From the NCBI GenBank assembly GCA_964632355.1, contig CAZWBW010000030.1, forward strand, positions 1 through 27,715: DNA of 27,715 nucleotides, read 5' to 3'. The translations under genes and the position numbers were made by a program. Within the stretch, counting starts at the first letter, position 1, and every line of letters begins with the position of its first letter. Below, piece by piece: positions 15,447-22,894 of this stretch. The DNA comes from JALOAP01 sp964632355. Lineage in GTDB: Bacteria > Chloroflexota > Dehalococcoidia > Tepidiformales > Tepidiformaceae. The notes under the pieces were generated by a model, which saw only the letters and a program-made list of their open reading frames with translations, ran no database searches and was not told the origin of the DNA.

Positions 15447-16141
15447 CCGACCGGCAGGCGAACGTCTTCGCTGCGCCAGAGGTACCAGCAGGCGACGGTC
15501 GCCCAGGGGCGCCACGGTTCGCCGATTGCGCGGACCTGGTCGGGTTTCGGCATCGCCTCGAGGCCGTAGTGCCGCACGATGGCGCGATTGATACCGATGT
15601 CGTTCACCGGGAGCACGTCGGCGCGGCGGAGGTGGAACATCAGGAACATCTCCGCGGTCCAGCGGCCGATTCCGCGCACCCGGGTGAGCCGCTCGATCAC
15701 CTGCTCGTCGGGGAGCGTGGCGAAGGCTTCGGTGCCGAGTTCGCCGCTGACGAAGTGCTCGGCGAGGCTCCGAAGCGCGGCCGTCTTCTGGCGGGAGAGA
15801 CCGGCCGAACGCATCTGCTCGTCGGTAAGCGCGAGCACGGCCGCTGGTTCCGGGAAGGGTTCCTTGAGCGGCGACCAGTCGGGGTCGCTGCGGCGCAACA
15901 GAGCCAGTTCGCCGGCGCCACCTTCGAACAGCGCGACGAAACGGGCGTAGATCGTCCCGGCCGCCTTGCCGCTGAGCTGCTGGAAAATGATGGCCCGGGC
16001 GAGCGAGCGAAACGGGTCGTCACCGTCAGGTCGCATCGCGAAGGGGCCGACTTCGTGAATGATGCGCGAGATGACCGGGTCTGCCCTGTGGAGGTGGGCG
16101 ACGGCAGCGGGCGCGTCGATGGTTCGAACCAGTTCGCTCAT
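15443..16141 (-). CDS. AlkA-type DNA-3-methyladenine glycosylase (HhH-GPD)
   Basis: Base-excision repair glycosylase that removes alkylated purines from DNA. The 232 residues contain the helix-hairpin-helix LTRVRGIGRWTAEMF at about 152-166, followed by LPVNDIGINRAI, where D181 is the catalytic aspartate. An upstream FQQLSGKAA motif at 53-61 is typical of the short AlkA group without the N-terminal TBP-like extension of E. coli AlkA. There is no iron-sulfur cysteine cluster, so it is not endonuclease III or MutY. ATG 16141 has neither a good ribosome site nor the 6-7 nt spacing: TACCCT lies 11 nt upstream, so the leader would be only a few bases. It is divergent from the Yip1 gene and convergent with the kinase-like gene. 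Confidence 0.88.
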   Translation of the reverse strand: MSELVRTIDAPAAVAHLHRADPVISRIIHEVGPFAMRPDGDDPFRSLARAIIFQQLSGKAAGTIYARFVALFEGGAGELALLRRSDPDWSPLKEPFPEPAAVLALTDEQMRSAGLSRQKTAALRSLAEHFVSGELGTEAFATLPDEQVIERLTRVRGIGRWTAEMFLMFHLRRADVLPVNDIGINRAIVRHYGLEAMPKPDQVRAIGEPWRPWATVACWYLWRSEDVRLPVG

Positions 16142-16256
16142 GCCTGGGCGAAAGGGTAGCGGTCCTGCGGAGCGCTGTCTGTACCGGACGGCACGGGGTG
16201 GGACAATCGCGACAAACGAGAAAGTGCGTACTCCCTTATACGGCTGCCTTTCCCTG

Positions 16257-16265
16257 TGTTATAGT
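16257..16265 (+). promoter_or_regulatory. Extended -10 promoter of the Yip1-family gene
   Basis: TGT-TATAGT is a good extended -10 (five of six bases match TATAAT). No clear -35. The predicted leader is about 50 nt and carries AGGAGG just before the ATG. The spacer 16142-16323 contains no gene. Confidence 0.5.
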
Positions 16266-16323
16266 TCGCGCGGTCATGCCGGGTTGACGCTCTATTTCGA
16301 GTACCCGCCGTGAAGGAGGAAAG

Positions 16324-16923
16324 ATGGACCCGAATGTCGTTCTGAATCGGGTCGCGCGGTTAGCGCGGCTAGATACGACAGTCTTCGAAGAAGTACGTGA
16401 CGATCCGAATGAAACGATTCCCTCGGTGATTATCGCAGCGATCAGTGCGCTGCTTGCCGGGCTTGGGGCCTTCCTCTGGTGGCAGATCGTCTCGTCGGAT
16501 GTTGACCTGGACAGCCTCTTCCTGAACACCGTCATTCTCGGGACGATCTTCCTGTTCCTGATGTACTATGCTGCGTCGCTCGTTATTTATGTCGTGATGG
16601 CGCAACTGTACCGGGTGCAGGCGGACATCATGTCGCTGTTGCGGGTCATGGGGTATGCGTCGATTCCGCTCGCCGCATCGATCCTGATGCTGGTGCCGAT
16701 CATCTGGCCGGTGTTCGCGGTTCTGCCGATTGCTGCACTGCTCGTGATGATGATTTACGCGGTGCAGTCGGTGACGGGGGCGGATTCGGACGAGGTGGTG
16801 GTGGCGTCGCTGATTGGGCTCGCCGTCCTGGTGCTGGTGTGCGGGCTCATCGCGAACACGGTCGATCTGCCGGATGCGCCGATGGGCGCCGGGATCTTCG
16901 GGATCCTGCTCGACTTCAACTAA
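16324..16923 (+). CDS. Yip1-family integral membrane protein
   Basis: A 199-residue membrane protein with five hydrophobic segments at about 33-56, 66-95, 106-126, 128-148 and 158-177, preceded by a charged cytoplasmic N-terminus. The arrangement, with YAASLVIYVVMAQLYRVQ and a helix reading LLRVMGYASIPL, fits the bacterial YIP1/YckC-like group, whose members often have roles in membrane organisation or transport but no known reaction. ATG 16324 is preceded by AGGAGG at 16314-16319. A terminator-like hairpin follows 24 nt after the stop, so it is probably a single-gene transcript. Function unknown. Confidence 0.7.
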   Translation: MDPNVVLNRVARLARLDTTVFEEVRDDPNETIPSVIIAAISALLAGLGAFLWWQIVSSDVDLDSLFLNTVILGTIFLFLMYYAASLVIYVVMAQLYRVQADIMSLLRVMGYASIPLAASILMLVPIIWPVFAVLPIAALLVMMIYAVQSVTGADSDEVVVASLIGLAVLVLVCGLIANTVDLPDAPMGAGIFGILLDFN

Positions 16924-16947
16924 ACCGCCTCAGGCAAGCGTAGAATC

Positions 16948-16974
16948 GGAGCCCTGGCCCGTTGCCGGGGCTCC
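16948..16974 (+). terminator. Hairpin terminator after the Yip1-family gene
   Basis: GGAGCCCTGGC (16948-16958) pairs with GCCGGGGCTCC (16964-16974): eleven pairs including one G-T wobble, with a 5-nt loop. It is followed by TGCACTTTCGTT, a loose T-rich tail. Confidence 0.6.
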
Positions 16975-16984
16975 TGCACTTTCG

Positions 16985-17013
16985 TTGGCACCCGCTTTCG
17001 CCCTTGCTACGAT
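16985..17013 (+). promoter_or_regulatory. Sigma-70-like promoter of folE
   Basis: TTGGCA (16985-16990), a 17-nt spacer, then TACGAT (17008-17013). Transcription would start near 17020, giving a 28-nt leader that carries AAAGGG before the TTG at 17048. Confidence 0.6.
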
Positions 17014-17047
17014 CGAACGGGCTGCACGGACTTCGAAAGGGACCTCA

Positions 17048-17629
17048 TTGACCTCTCAGAATGGCGTTGACCGCGAACGAATTCGCGACGCGGTGATCGA
17101 ACTCCTCAAGGCAATCGGCGAAGACCCGGAACGGGAAGGATTGCGCGACACGCCGCGCCGCATCGCGGACATGTACGCCGAGATCTTCAGCGGGATGACG
17201 GTCGACCCGCGAGAGCACCTGACGGTGGGGTTCGAAGTGCCCCACGACGAACTGGTCATCCTGCGAAACATCCCGTTCTATTCGATGTGCGAGCACCATT
17301 TCCTGCCGTTCCACGGCGAAGCACACGTCGGGTATGTGCCGCGCGGCAGGGTCGTGGGCATCAGCAAGATCGCCCGGGTGGTCGAGTCGTTCGCCCGGCG
17401 GCCCCAGATCCAGGAGCAGCTCACGAGCCAGATCGCCGAGGCGATCATGGATGCGCTCGACCCGGACGGCGTGGCCGTGGTTATCGAAGCGGAACACCTC
17501 TGTATGACCATGCGCGGGGTCCAGAAGCCGGGCAGCCGCATGGTGACGAGCGCAATGCGCGGGCGGTTTAGCGAATCGCCGGTGACGCGCTCGGAATTCC
17601 TTTCTCTGGTGCAGGGATCGAGAGGATGA
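17048..17629 (+). CDS. folE: GTP cyclohydrolase I
   Basis: Converts GTP to 7,8-dihydroneopterin triphosphate, the first step of folate and pterin synthesis. The 193 residues are typical of the bacterial enzyme. The zinc ligands are C81 and H84 in SMCEHHFLPF and C152 in EHLCMTMRG, so this is the zinc-dependent type IA form. HVGYVP and GISKIARVVESFARRPQIQEQLT are also diagnostic. The start is TTG 17048, supported by AAAGGG 6-7 nt upstream and by the promoter spacing; no ATG or GTG fits. Its TGA overlaps the next ATG (ATGA), so the alpha/beta hydrolase is coupled to it. No other folate gene is in the window. Confidence 0.95.
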   Translation: MTSQNGVDRERIRDAVIELLKAIGEDPEREGLRDTPRRIADMYAEIFSGMTVDPREHLTVGFEVPHDELVILRNIPFYSMCEHHFLPFHGEAHVGYVPRGRVVGISKIARVVESFARRPQIQEQLTSQIAEAIMDALDPDGVAVVIEAEHLCMTMRGVQKPGSRMVTSAMRGRFSESPVTRSEFLSLVQGSRG

Positions 17630-18486
17630 CGACAGGAGAGGCGCCTGCAGCCCGGGTCCCGGGCCAGGAACGGCCCAGGATCCTGCTGCTCCATGGCTTC
17701 TTCTCATGCGCCGCCGCGTGGGACCGGCTGCGCGCGTGCCTTCAGAACGACGCGGACACGATTGCACCGCCCCAGCTCGGGTATGGCGGCGCGCATGGGT
17801 GCGGCAGCTACACGCTCGACTCTCTGGTGGAGTACCTGGCACCCATCGTCGAGCGAGAAAAACCGACGCATGTCATCGGGCATTCGATGGGAAGCATCGT
17901 GGCGCTGGCGCTTGCCCGCGAATTCCCGCAGCAGTTCGAGCGCGTGGGTGTTGTCGGGTTACCCGTGTTCTACGACCGGCAAGACGGAACATCGATCCTT
18001 CGCCAGCGCGGGCTCGTGTACCGCCTGTTCCTCCAGGACGATGACCGGGCACACGTCGCATGTGTTGCGATGAACCGGGTGCGGAACGCCTGGGCGCCGT
18101 TCACGAAGCTGGTGCTACCGCGGCAGCCCCGGGAGGCGGTAGTCGGGGCGTTCGATCATTGCCGCTCGAGCCACAAGGGCGGGCTCAGCCACATCGTCTT
18201 CTCGGGACAGGTCGAATCGCTCGCGGAGCAGGTGAAGACGCCGGTCGTCGCGCTCCACGGCGCGCGTGACCGGACAGCACCGCCAGACCGGGCGGAAGCG
18301 CTCGCGCGGCGCGTGGGCTGGGAGTTCGTCCTCGCCCCGGACCAGGGCCACCAGAACGTCGTCGAACGGCCCGTCTCCGTGGCGCGCTGGGTCCGCGAAC
18401 GCGTGCTGGCGCGCGGCGACGAGACCGGAGTCACCGGCGCGGGCCGGGAACAGGCGCAGTGGCCAGGGCAGCCGGCCCTTCGGTAG
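17626..18486 (+). CDS. Alpha/beta hydrolase
   Basis: A 286-residue alpha/beta-hydrolase-fold enzyme. LLLHGFF at 20-26 forms the oxyanion region, the nucleophile elbow is GHSMG with S87, and the acid and base are D215 (HGARDRTAPP) and H242 (DQGHQN), completing a normal triad. Likely an esterase, thioesterase or lactonase; the substrate cannot be assigned. It is coupled to folE by a 4-base ATGA overlap, but a direct role in pterin metabolism would be a guess. The TAG stop at 18484-18486 is the first half of TAGAGT, the predicted -10 of the following ROK gene. Confidence 0.85.
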   Translation: MTTGEAPAARVPGQERPRILLLHGFFSCAAAWDRLRACLQNDADTIAPPQLGYGGAHGCGSYTLDSLVEYLAPIVEREKPTHVIGHSMGSIVALALAREFPQQFERVGVVGLPVFYDRQDGTSILRQRGLVYRLFLQDDDRAHVACVAMNRVRNAWAPFTKLVLPRQPREAVVGAFDHCRSSHKGGLSHIVFSGQVESLAEQVKTPVVALHGARDRTAPPDRAEALARRVGWEFVLAPDQGHQNVVERPVSVARWVRERVLARGDETGVTGAGREQAQWPGQPALR

Positions 18487-18489
18487 AGT
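18484..18489 (+). promoter_or_regulatory. Leaderless -10 (TAGAGT) of the ROK kinase gene
   Basis: TAGAGT ends 7 nt before ATG 18497. Its first three bases are the stop codon of the upstream hydrolase. No Shine-Dalgarno sequence is present. Confidence 0.55.
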
Positions 18490-18496
18490 GACCGTG

Positions 18497-19447
18497 ATGT
18501 CTCGCCTTGTTGTGGCAGCCGATTTCGGCGGTACGAACCTTCGCGCGGCGCTGGTCAACGAAGCCGGCGGAGTGGTCGAACGCATCGACCGCCCGACGCC
18601 TGCGGAAGCGAGTTCGGAAGCGATCCTGGCGGAGATCGTGCAGCTGTTCCGGGACGTGGTGGCGAAGGCGCCGACGCGGCCAGTGGCAGCTGCGCTGGGC
18701 GTGCCGGGGCTTATCGATGCGGACGAGGGGACGGTTCTGCTGGCGCCGAACGTGGCGGGCTTCCGAAACCTCGTACTGACGCGCCCCATCGAGGAAGCGA
18801 TCGGCGTTCCTACGTTCATCGAGAACGACGCGAGCTCGGCGGCGCTCGGTGAGTTCCGCTTTGGCGCGGGGCGCGGCACACGGCACCTGCTCCATGCGAC
18901 GCTGGGCACGGGCATCGGCGGCGGGATTGTGATCAACGGGCGGCTCTACCGTGGCGCGAAGGGCCTCGCAGGCGAGATCGGACACATCATCATCGACCCG
19001 GCGGGCCCACGGTGTAACTGCGGTTCACGCGGCTGCCTCGAAGCGATGGTCAGCGGCGTCGCGTTCGCCGAGCGGGCGCGGCGGCTGCTCGCGAGCGGCA
19101 CTTCCCCGCTGCTCCAGGAGATGGTGGGGTCGCGAGACCCAACCGCGGCGGACCTGCAGGCCGCCGCGGAGGCGGGCGACAAGGTCTGCGAAGCCGAGAT
19201 TCGCCACGGCGGGCACCTGCTCGGGCTTGGCATCGGCAGCCTCGTGAACGTGCTCAACCCCGACGCGGTCACGCTGAGCGGCGGTCTGCTCAACATGGGC
19301 GAGATGCTGCTCGGCCCGATGAAGGAATCGATGAAGTCGATCGCCTATGGGTCTGCGTCGGAGACGATCGTGCGGCTCAGCAGCCTCGGCGACGAAGCGG
19401 GGCTGCTCGGTGCTGCCGCGGTCGCGTTCGAACGGGCGGAGAGCTAG
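18497..19447 (+). CDS. ROK-family sugar kinase (glucokinase-like)
   Basis: ATP-dependent phosphorylation of glucose or a related hexose. The 316 residues begin with the phosphate-binding loop ADFGGTNLRAA at about 8-18. The catalytic base is D111 in ENDASSAALGEF. A second glycine-rich loop reads LGTGIGGG near 136-143, then EIGH (E160, H163), and the ROK zinc motif CNCGSRGCLE has cysteines at 173, 175 and 180. There is no N-terminal HTH, so it is a kinase and not a NagC/XylR repressor. EIGH-type sequences are common to glucokinases, but N-acetylmannosamine kinase is not excluded. The frame is open upstream to 18266 inside the hydrolase gene; ATG 18497 matches the conserved start of the fold. 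It ends on a CTAG shared with the convergent P1 peptidase gene. Confidence 0.9.
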   Translation: MSRLVVAADFGGTNLRAALVNEAGGVVERIDRPTPAEASSEAILAEIVQLFRDVVAKAPTRPVAAALGVPGLIDADEGTVLLAPNVAGFRNLVLTRPIEEAIGVPTFIENDASSAALGEFRFGAGRGTRHLLHATLGTGIGGGIVINGRLYRGAKGLAGEIGHIIIDPAGPRCNCGSRGCLEAMVSGVAFAERARRLLASGTSPLLQEMVGSRDPTAADLQAAAEAGDKVCEAEIRHGGHLLGLGIGSLVNVLNPDAVTLSGGLLNMGEMLLGPMKESMKSIAYGSASETIVRLSSLGDEAGLLGAAAVAFERAES

Positions 19448-20445
19448 GACAGACGCCGCCATTCGCGGACCGAGGGGACACCGGCGAGGCTCTCGGCCGC
19501 CCAGGCGCTCTTTACGATTGCCCGCTCGACCGCGCGAACCGTCATGAGGCCGACGGTGAGCGCATCGTCGGCGCGGGGCGGGACCTGGGCCATCGAAACG
19601 GCGAACACGATGTCCCCATCGCCGAGCGTGTGCGCGGGCACGATGGTTCGTGCGATACCGTCGTGGCCCTGGTAGGCGATACGCTGGAGCTGACCGTGCT
19701 CGAGCGTGGCGTTGGTGGCGACGACGACCAGCGTTGTGTTCTCGAACAGGGCGTCCATCTGCGCCTTGCGGTCGTGCATGGCCTGGGGCAGGGGGACCAT
19801 CGCGCCGGGTTCGTCGCCGCGCGGGCCGGCAATCATCTCGCCGGTGTCGGGCTCGAACACAGCACCGACCGGGTTCGAGACAGCGAGCGCACCGACGATG
19901 AGCCCGCGTGGCCCCACGACACTGGCGGTACCGACGCCACCCTTGAGCTGGCGCTCCTTCCCGAGCAACTTTGCGATAGTGGCGCCGGTTCCTGCGCCAA
20001 CCGTGCCCTGCGCGACGGCGCCGCCCTTCGCACGCTTCGCGGCAGTGTAGCCGTCGGCCTCGGTGGGGTGGGCGTTCCGGCCGATACCGAGGTCGAAGAG
20101 CACCGCGGCGGGCACGATCGGGACCTTCGCGGCGACAGTCTCGAAGCCAACCTCACGCTCGGCGAGCCACTCCATGACGCCCTGCGCGGCTCCCAGCCCG
20201 AAGGCGCTGCCGCCCGTGAGCAGGATGGCGTGGGCCTTCCGCACGACGTTCGGGCCAGCGAGGACGTCGGTTTCGCGCGTGCCGGGAGCGCCACCACGGG
20301 CGTCGACGGCCGCAAGCGCGCTCTCTTCGCAAAGGACCACCGTGCAACCGGTCGCCGCGCGGCGGTTCGTCCAGTGGCCTACGCGAATGCCGGGGACGTC
20401 GGTGATGGCGTCACGCGGTCCGGTTTCCCATTGCAGCATTCCCAT
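19444..20445 (-). CDS. P1/DmpA-family (NylC-like) Ntn amidohydrolase
   Basis: Self-processing peptidase or amidase of the S58/DmpA group, which cleaves N-terminal amide bonds or, in NylC, nylon oligomers. The 333 residues show ITDVPGIRVGHWT at 14-26, GGSAFGLGAAQGV at 78-90, and ENTTLVVVATNATL at about 235-248. Cleavage between N236 and T237 would create the catalytic threonine, as at the Asn-Thr site of NylC. That gives a large chain of about 236 and a small chain of about 97 residues. The DmpA-type serine nucleophile is not present at this place. ATG 20445 overlaps the TGA of the upstream gene (TGATG). The natural substrate is unknown. Confidence 0.85.
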   Translation of the reverse strand: MGMLQWETGPRDAITDVPGIRVGHWTNRRAATGCTVVLCEESALAAVDARGGAPGTRETDVLAGPNVVRKAHAILLTGGSAFGLGAAQGVMEWLAEREVGFETVAAKVPIVPAAVLFDLGIGRNAHPTEADGYTAAKRAKGGAVAQGTVGAGTGATIAKLLGKERQLKGGVGTASVVGPRGLIVGALAVSNPVGAVFEPDTGEMIAGPRGDEPGAMVPLPQAMHDRKAQMDALFENTTLVVVATNATLEHGQLQRIAYQGHDGIARTIVPAHTLGDGDIVFAVSMAQVPPRADDALTVGLMTVRAVERAIVKSAWAAESLAGVPSVREWRRLS

Positions 20446-21092
20446 CAGTCACGCCGCCCGGCGCCACGCCGCGCCCCGAGGTACGAGAGGAGGAATCCCC
20501 GGGCGATGCCGCAGAGGTCGGCGGTGAGATCGGCGAGGTTTGCCGCTTCGCCTTCGGAGACGCTGAAGCTCGAGGCGTAGACCTCGCCCTGGCTGTCGAC
20601 GCCGACGAAGAGGCACTCGTCCGGGACGCGCTGACCGATACCGGGGATGAGCAACATCGGATTGCCGGAAGCGGACGCAGCGACGAGCCCGGTGAGGTCG
20701 GCGAGGCCGGGTTGCGCGCGGAGGTTCTGGGCGTGCTCAAGGGCATCCTCACCGAGACTGAGTTCGCGCAGCATCTGCTCCGGCGTGAAGGTCGCAGCCT
20801 GGTGGACGAACGTCTTCCATTCTTCGACGCCCGGCAGCGGCTGCAGAAGCGACCGGGCAATGCTATAGGTCCGGTCGGCGAGCGCTGCGTGGACGGCGAC
20901 GAGGCGCCGGCAGGCCTCCGCGAGCTCCTGGCCCATGAGGCCTGCGAGGATCGCGCGGTCGCCGGCTTCGGCGAAGACGAGACGGGAGAGCGCCGCGTCG
21001 GCGGCCATCTGGGGTTTGCGAACGGCGGAGCGTGCGTAGGCTTCAACGAATTCGAGTTCGCTGAGCCCGCCCGGGAAGGTCGAAGGCGTCAT
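20445..21092 (-). CDS. Conserved-looking protein of unknown function
   Basis: A soluble 215-residue protein I do not recognise. It is mostly helical and rich in Ala, Leu and Glu up to about residue 135. It then has a more beta-like part with LLIPGIGQRVPDECLFVGVDSQGEVYASSFSV, and ends with a basic tail, GARRGAGRRD. There is no signal peptide, clear membrane segment or cysteine motif. ATG 21092 lacks a ribosome site, but TAGAAT (21099-21104) lies 6 nt upstream, so it may start its own leaderless transcript. It is coupled to the P1 peptidase by a one-base overlap, so a shared pathway or a complex is possible. Confidence 0.7.
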   Translation of the reverse strand: MTPSTFPGGLSELEFVEAYARSAVRKPQMAADAALSRLVFAEAGDRAILAGLMGQELAEACRRLVAVHAALADRTYSIARSLLQPLPGVEEWKTFVHQAATFTPEQMLRELSLGEDALEHAQNLRAQPGLADLTGLVAASASGNPMLLIPGIGQRVPDECLFVGVDSQGEVYASSFSVSEGEAANLADLTADLCGIARGFLLSYLGARRGAGRRD

Positions 21093-21098
21093 GGGCAG

Positions 21099-21104
21099 AT
21101 TCTA
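21099..21104 (-). promoter_or_regulatory. Leaderless -10 (TAGAAT) within the APH-like gene stop
   Basis: On the - strand TAGAAT (five of six to TATAAT) ends 6 nt before the ATG at 21092. Its first three bases are the TAG stop of the upstream phosphotransferase-like gene. Confidence 0.6.
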
Positions 21105-22025
21105 CGCTGGCCAGAGCGCGGCCCGGATCGCGGCGGCAACGGGCGAGTTGCCAGCCGGCTCGCGAAGGGCGGCCTCGATCCGGTTCGCACTGAGCTTGAG
21201 CGCTTCGATGGCGGCGTCGTCCCCGAGCATTTCAACCAGGCGCCGCGGGAGCAGCAGCAGTTCGTGCAGCCCCCACCAGATCGTCGCGAGATCGACCTGA
21301 TCGATGGCGGTAGCGGTGTCAAGCTGGCGCGTTCGGGCATACCTCCCGGCGAGTTCGCGCCGCTGGTCTGCGTCGGCGCCGGAGGTGGCGAGGAAGGCGG
21401 CAACATCGAACAGCTGGTGCCCATAACCCGCCTCGGTAAAGTCGACCAGCCGCGGGCCGTTGGGCGTGAACAGGACGTTCTCGGCGGTGGCGTGCCCGTG
21501 CGTGAACCCGAACGGCCCGGCGAGAAGCTGTTCGCGCGCCTGCGCCAGGGGTTCGCGGGCGGGTTCTCGTTCGTGTGCGGCGAACCCGAGCCGATGCAAC
21601 GGGAACTCCTCGGCGGACAGCAGGCCGGTGGGCTGCAGCTCCCAGCGGAGCCCTTCGCGGAGTTCGAGCGCGTGGAGCGCGGCAATGGCATCGACCGCGG
21701 AGGCGAGGGCGTCCGCGTCCATCTTCACGTTGAGCGCGGTTAGGCCGTCGTCCCACTGCTCGACCGCGGCGTCGCCGGCGATGGCGAGCAGGCGTGGAGC
21801 GAACGGGTAGCCGCGGTTCGTAAGCGCCTCCATGACGGCGAGATGGTTCGCGGCGCGTTCGCCGTCGGGGTCGCGCCGGGCGACGACGACCAGCTCGGGT
21901 TGGCCAGGCGGGCAGAGCGTGAGACGCACGGGAGCGTACGGGTGTTCGCCGAGGCGTTCGCTGGTGGCCGTGGTGTCGGCGGGCAGCCGGAGGGCCTGGA
22001 TCACGAGCTGTTCGTCAACGGGCAT
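21102..22025 (-). CDS. Aminoglycoside-phosphotransferase-like protein with altered catalytic loop
   Basis: A 307-residue protein of the APH/choline-kinase fold. The catalytic loop reads FTHGHATAENVLF (H176-G-H178, N183), followed by RLVDFTEAGYGHQLFDVA with metal-binding D195. In active relatives the first motif is HGDxxxxN; here the catalytic aspartate is histidine. It may be inactive, use another base, or bind nucleotide without transfer. Drug resistance should not be inferred. ATG 22025 is chosen over the longer open frame because AGGAG lies about 8 nt upstream and homology-like sequence starts there. It overlaps the 3' end of mutM by 11 bases. Confidence 0.75.
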   Translation of the reverse strand: MPVDEQLVIQALRLPADTTATSERLGEHPYAPVRLTLCPPGQPELVVVARRDPDGERAANHLAVMEALTNRGYPFAPRLLAIAGDAAVEQWDDGLTALNVKMDADALASAVDAIAALHALELREGLRWELQPTGLLSAEEFPLHRLGFAAHEREPAREPLAQAREQLLAGPFGFTHGHATAENVLFTPNGPRLVDFTEAGYGHQLFDVAAFLATSGADADQRRELAGRYARTRQLDTATAIDQVDLATIWWGLHELLLLPRRLVEMLGDDAAIEALKLSANRIEAALREPAGNSPVAAAIRAALWPA

Positions 22026-22863
22026 GAGCCTGTCTCCTACGCGAGGGGCGCTGGCAGCGGGGGCAGAAGTGGGTGCCGCGCCCGCCCACGACGGTCTTCT
22101 GGATGATGGTTCCGCAGGTGTAACACGGCTTCCCGTCGCGGCGGAACACCTGCACGTACATGTGCTGTTGGCCCTGGTTCCCCTGGCCGTCGACGTAGTC
22201 ACGGAAACTGGCGCCGCGGTACTCGATGCCGCGTTCGAGCACGTCCCGAACGGCCTGGTGGAGGCGCTTCACGGCGGCGGAAGAGAGTTCGCCAGCGGGA
22301 GTATCGGGCCGAATGCGGGCCTGGAACAGCGCTTCGTCAACGTAGATGTTGCCCAGCCCGGCCATGCGCCGCTGATCGAGAAGCACCGCCTTGACCGGTG
22401 CGGTGCGGCCAGCGAGTGCGGCGCGGAATGTCCTCAGATCGAAGTTCTCGTCGATGGGCTCGGGGCCGAGCTTCGCGAGGAGATCATCGAGCCGATCGTA
22501 GATGCGCCACGTGCCGAACTTGCGAAGGTCGCTCCAGCGCAGGTCGCAGCCGTTATCGAGCATGAGGCGAGCGCGCTGGTACTGCTCGGGAGGCGCGTTG
22601 TGGGGCCGCCAGACCAGGCGGCCGGTCATCCGCAGGTGCGCGACGAACCAGCGGCCGTCGTCGAGTTCGAACAGGAGGTACTTCCCGCGACGGCCAAGCG
22701 ACCTGATCGTGCGCCCAACCAGGTTCGATTCGAGCACATCGAACGTGGTCCCGGCGAGCAAGGGCAAGGTCGCGGGGTCCACTTCGACGCCGGTGATGGT
22801 GCGGCCGGTGACGAGCGGCTCGAGGTCGCGCCGGATAGTTTCGACTTCGGGAAGTTCGGGCAC
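22015..22863 (-). CDS. mutM: Formamidopyrimidine-DNA glycosylase (Fpg/MutM)
   Basis: Bifunctional DNA glycosylase/AP lyase that removes 8-oxoguanine and ring-opened purines. The 282 residues start with MPELPEVETI, giving the catalytic N-terminal proline after Met removal and E3. K61 in GKYLLFEL, the H2TH region AGLGNIYVDEALF near 168-180, and the C-terminal zinc finger C247-x2-C250-x16-C267-x2-C270 are all present, so the protein should be active. The GTG start at 22863 has no ribosome site. TACCCT sits 6 nt upstream. The gene follows tetR on the same strand by 31 nt. Confidence 0.96.
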   Translation of the reverse strand: MPELPEVETIRRDLEPLVTGRTITGVEVDPATLPLLAGTTFDVLESNLVGRTIRSLGRRGKYLLFELDDGRWFVAHLRMTGRLVWRPHNAPPEQYQRARLMLDNGCDLRWSDLRKFGTWRIYDRLDDLLAKLGPEPIDENFDLRTFRAALAGRTAPVKAVLLDQRRMAGLGNIYVDEALFQARIRPDTPAGELSSAAVKRLHQAVRDVLERGIEYRGASFRDYVDGQGNQGQQHMYVQVFRRDGKPCYTCGTIIQKTVVGGRGTHFCPRCQRPSRRRQAHAR

Positions 22864-22869
22864 AGAGTA

Positions 22870-22875
22870 AGGGTA
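22870..22875 (-). promoter_or_regulatory. Leaderless -10 (TACCCT) of mutM
   Basis: TACCCT on the - strand ends 6 nt before GTG 22863. The spacer itself, TACTCT, is also a TANNNT hexamer but is too close to the start to serve. Confidence 0.45.
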
Positions 22876-22894
22876 CAGGCGGCCCGGCGGAGGC

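Noticed and set aside
21102..22025. Antibiotic-resistance phosphotransferase
   Set aside because: Only fold-level similarity, and the catalytic aspartate is missing.
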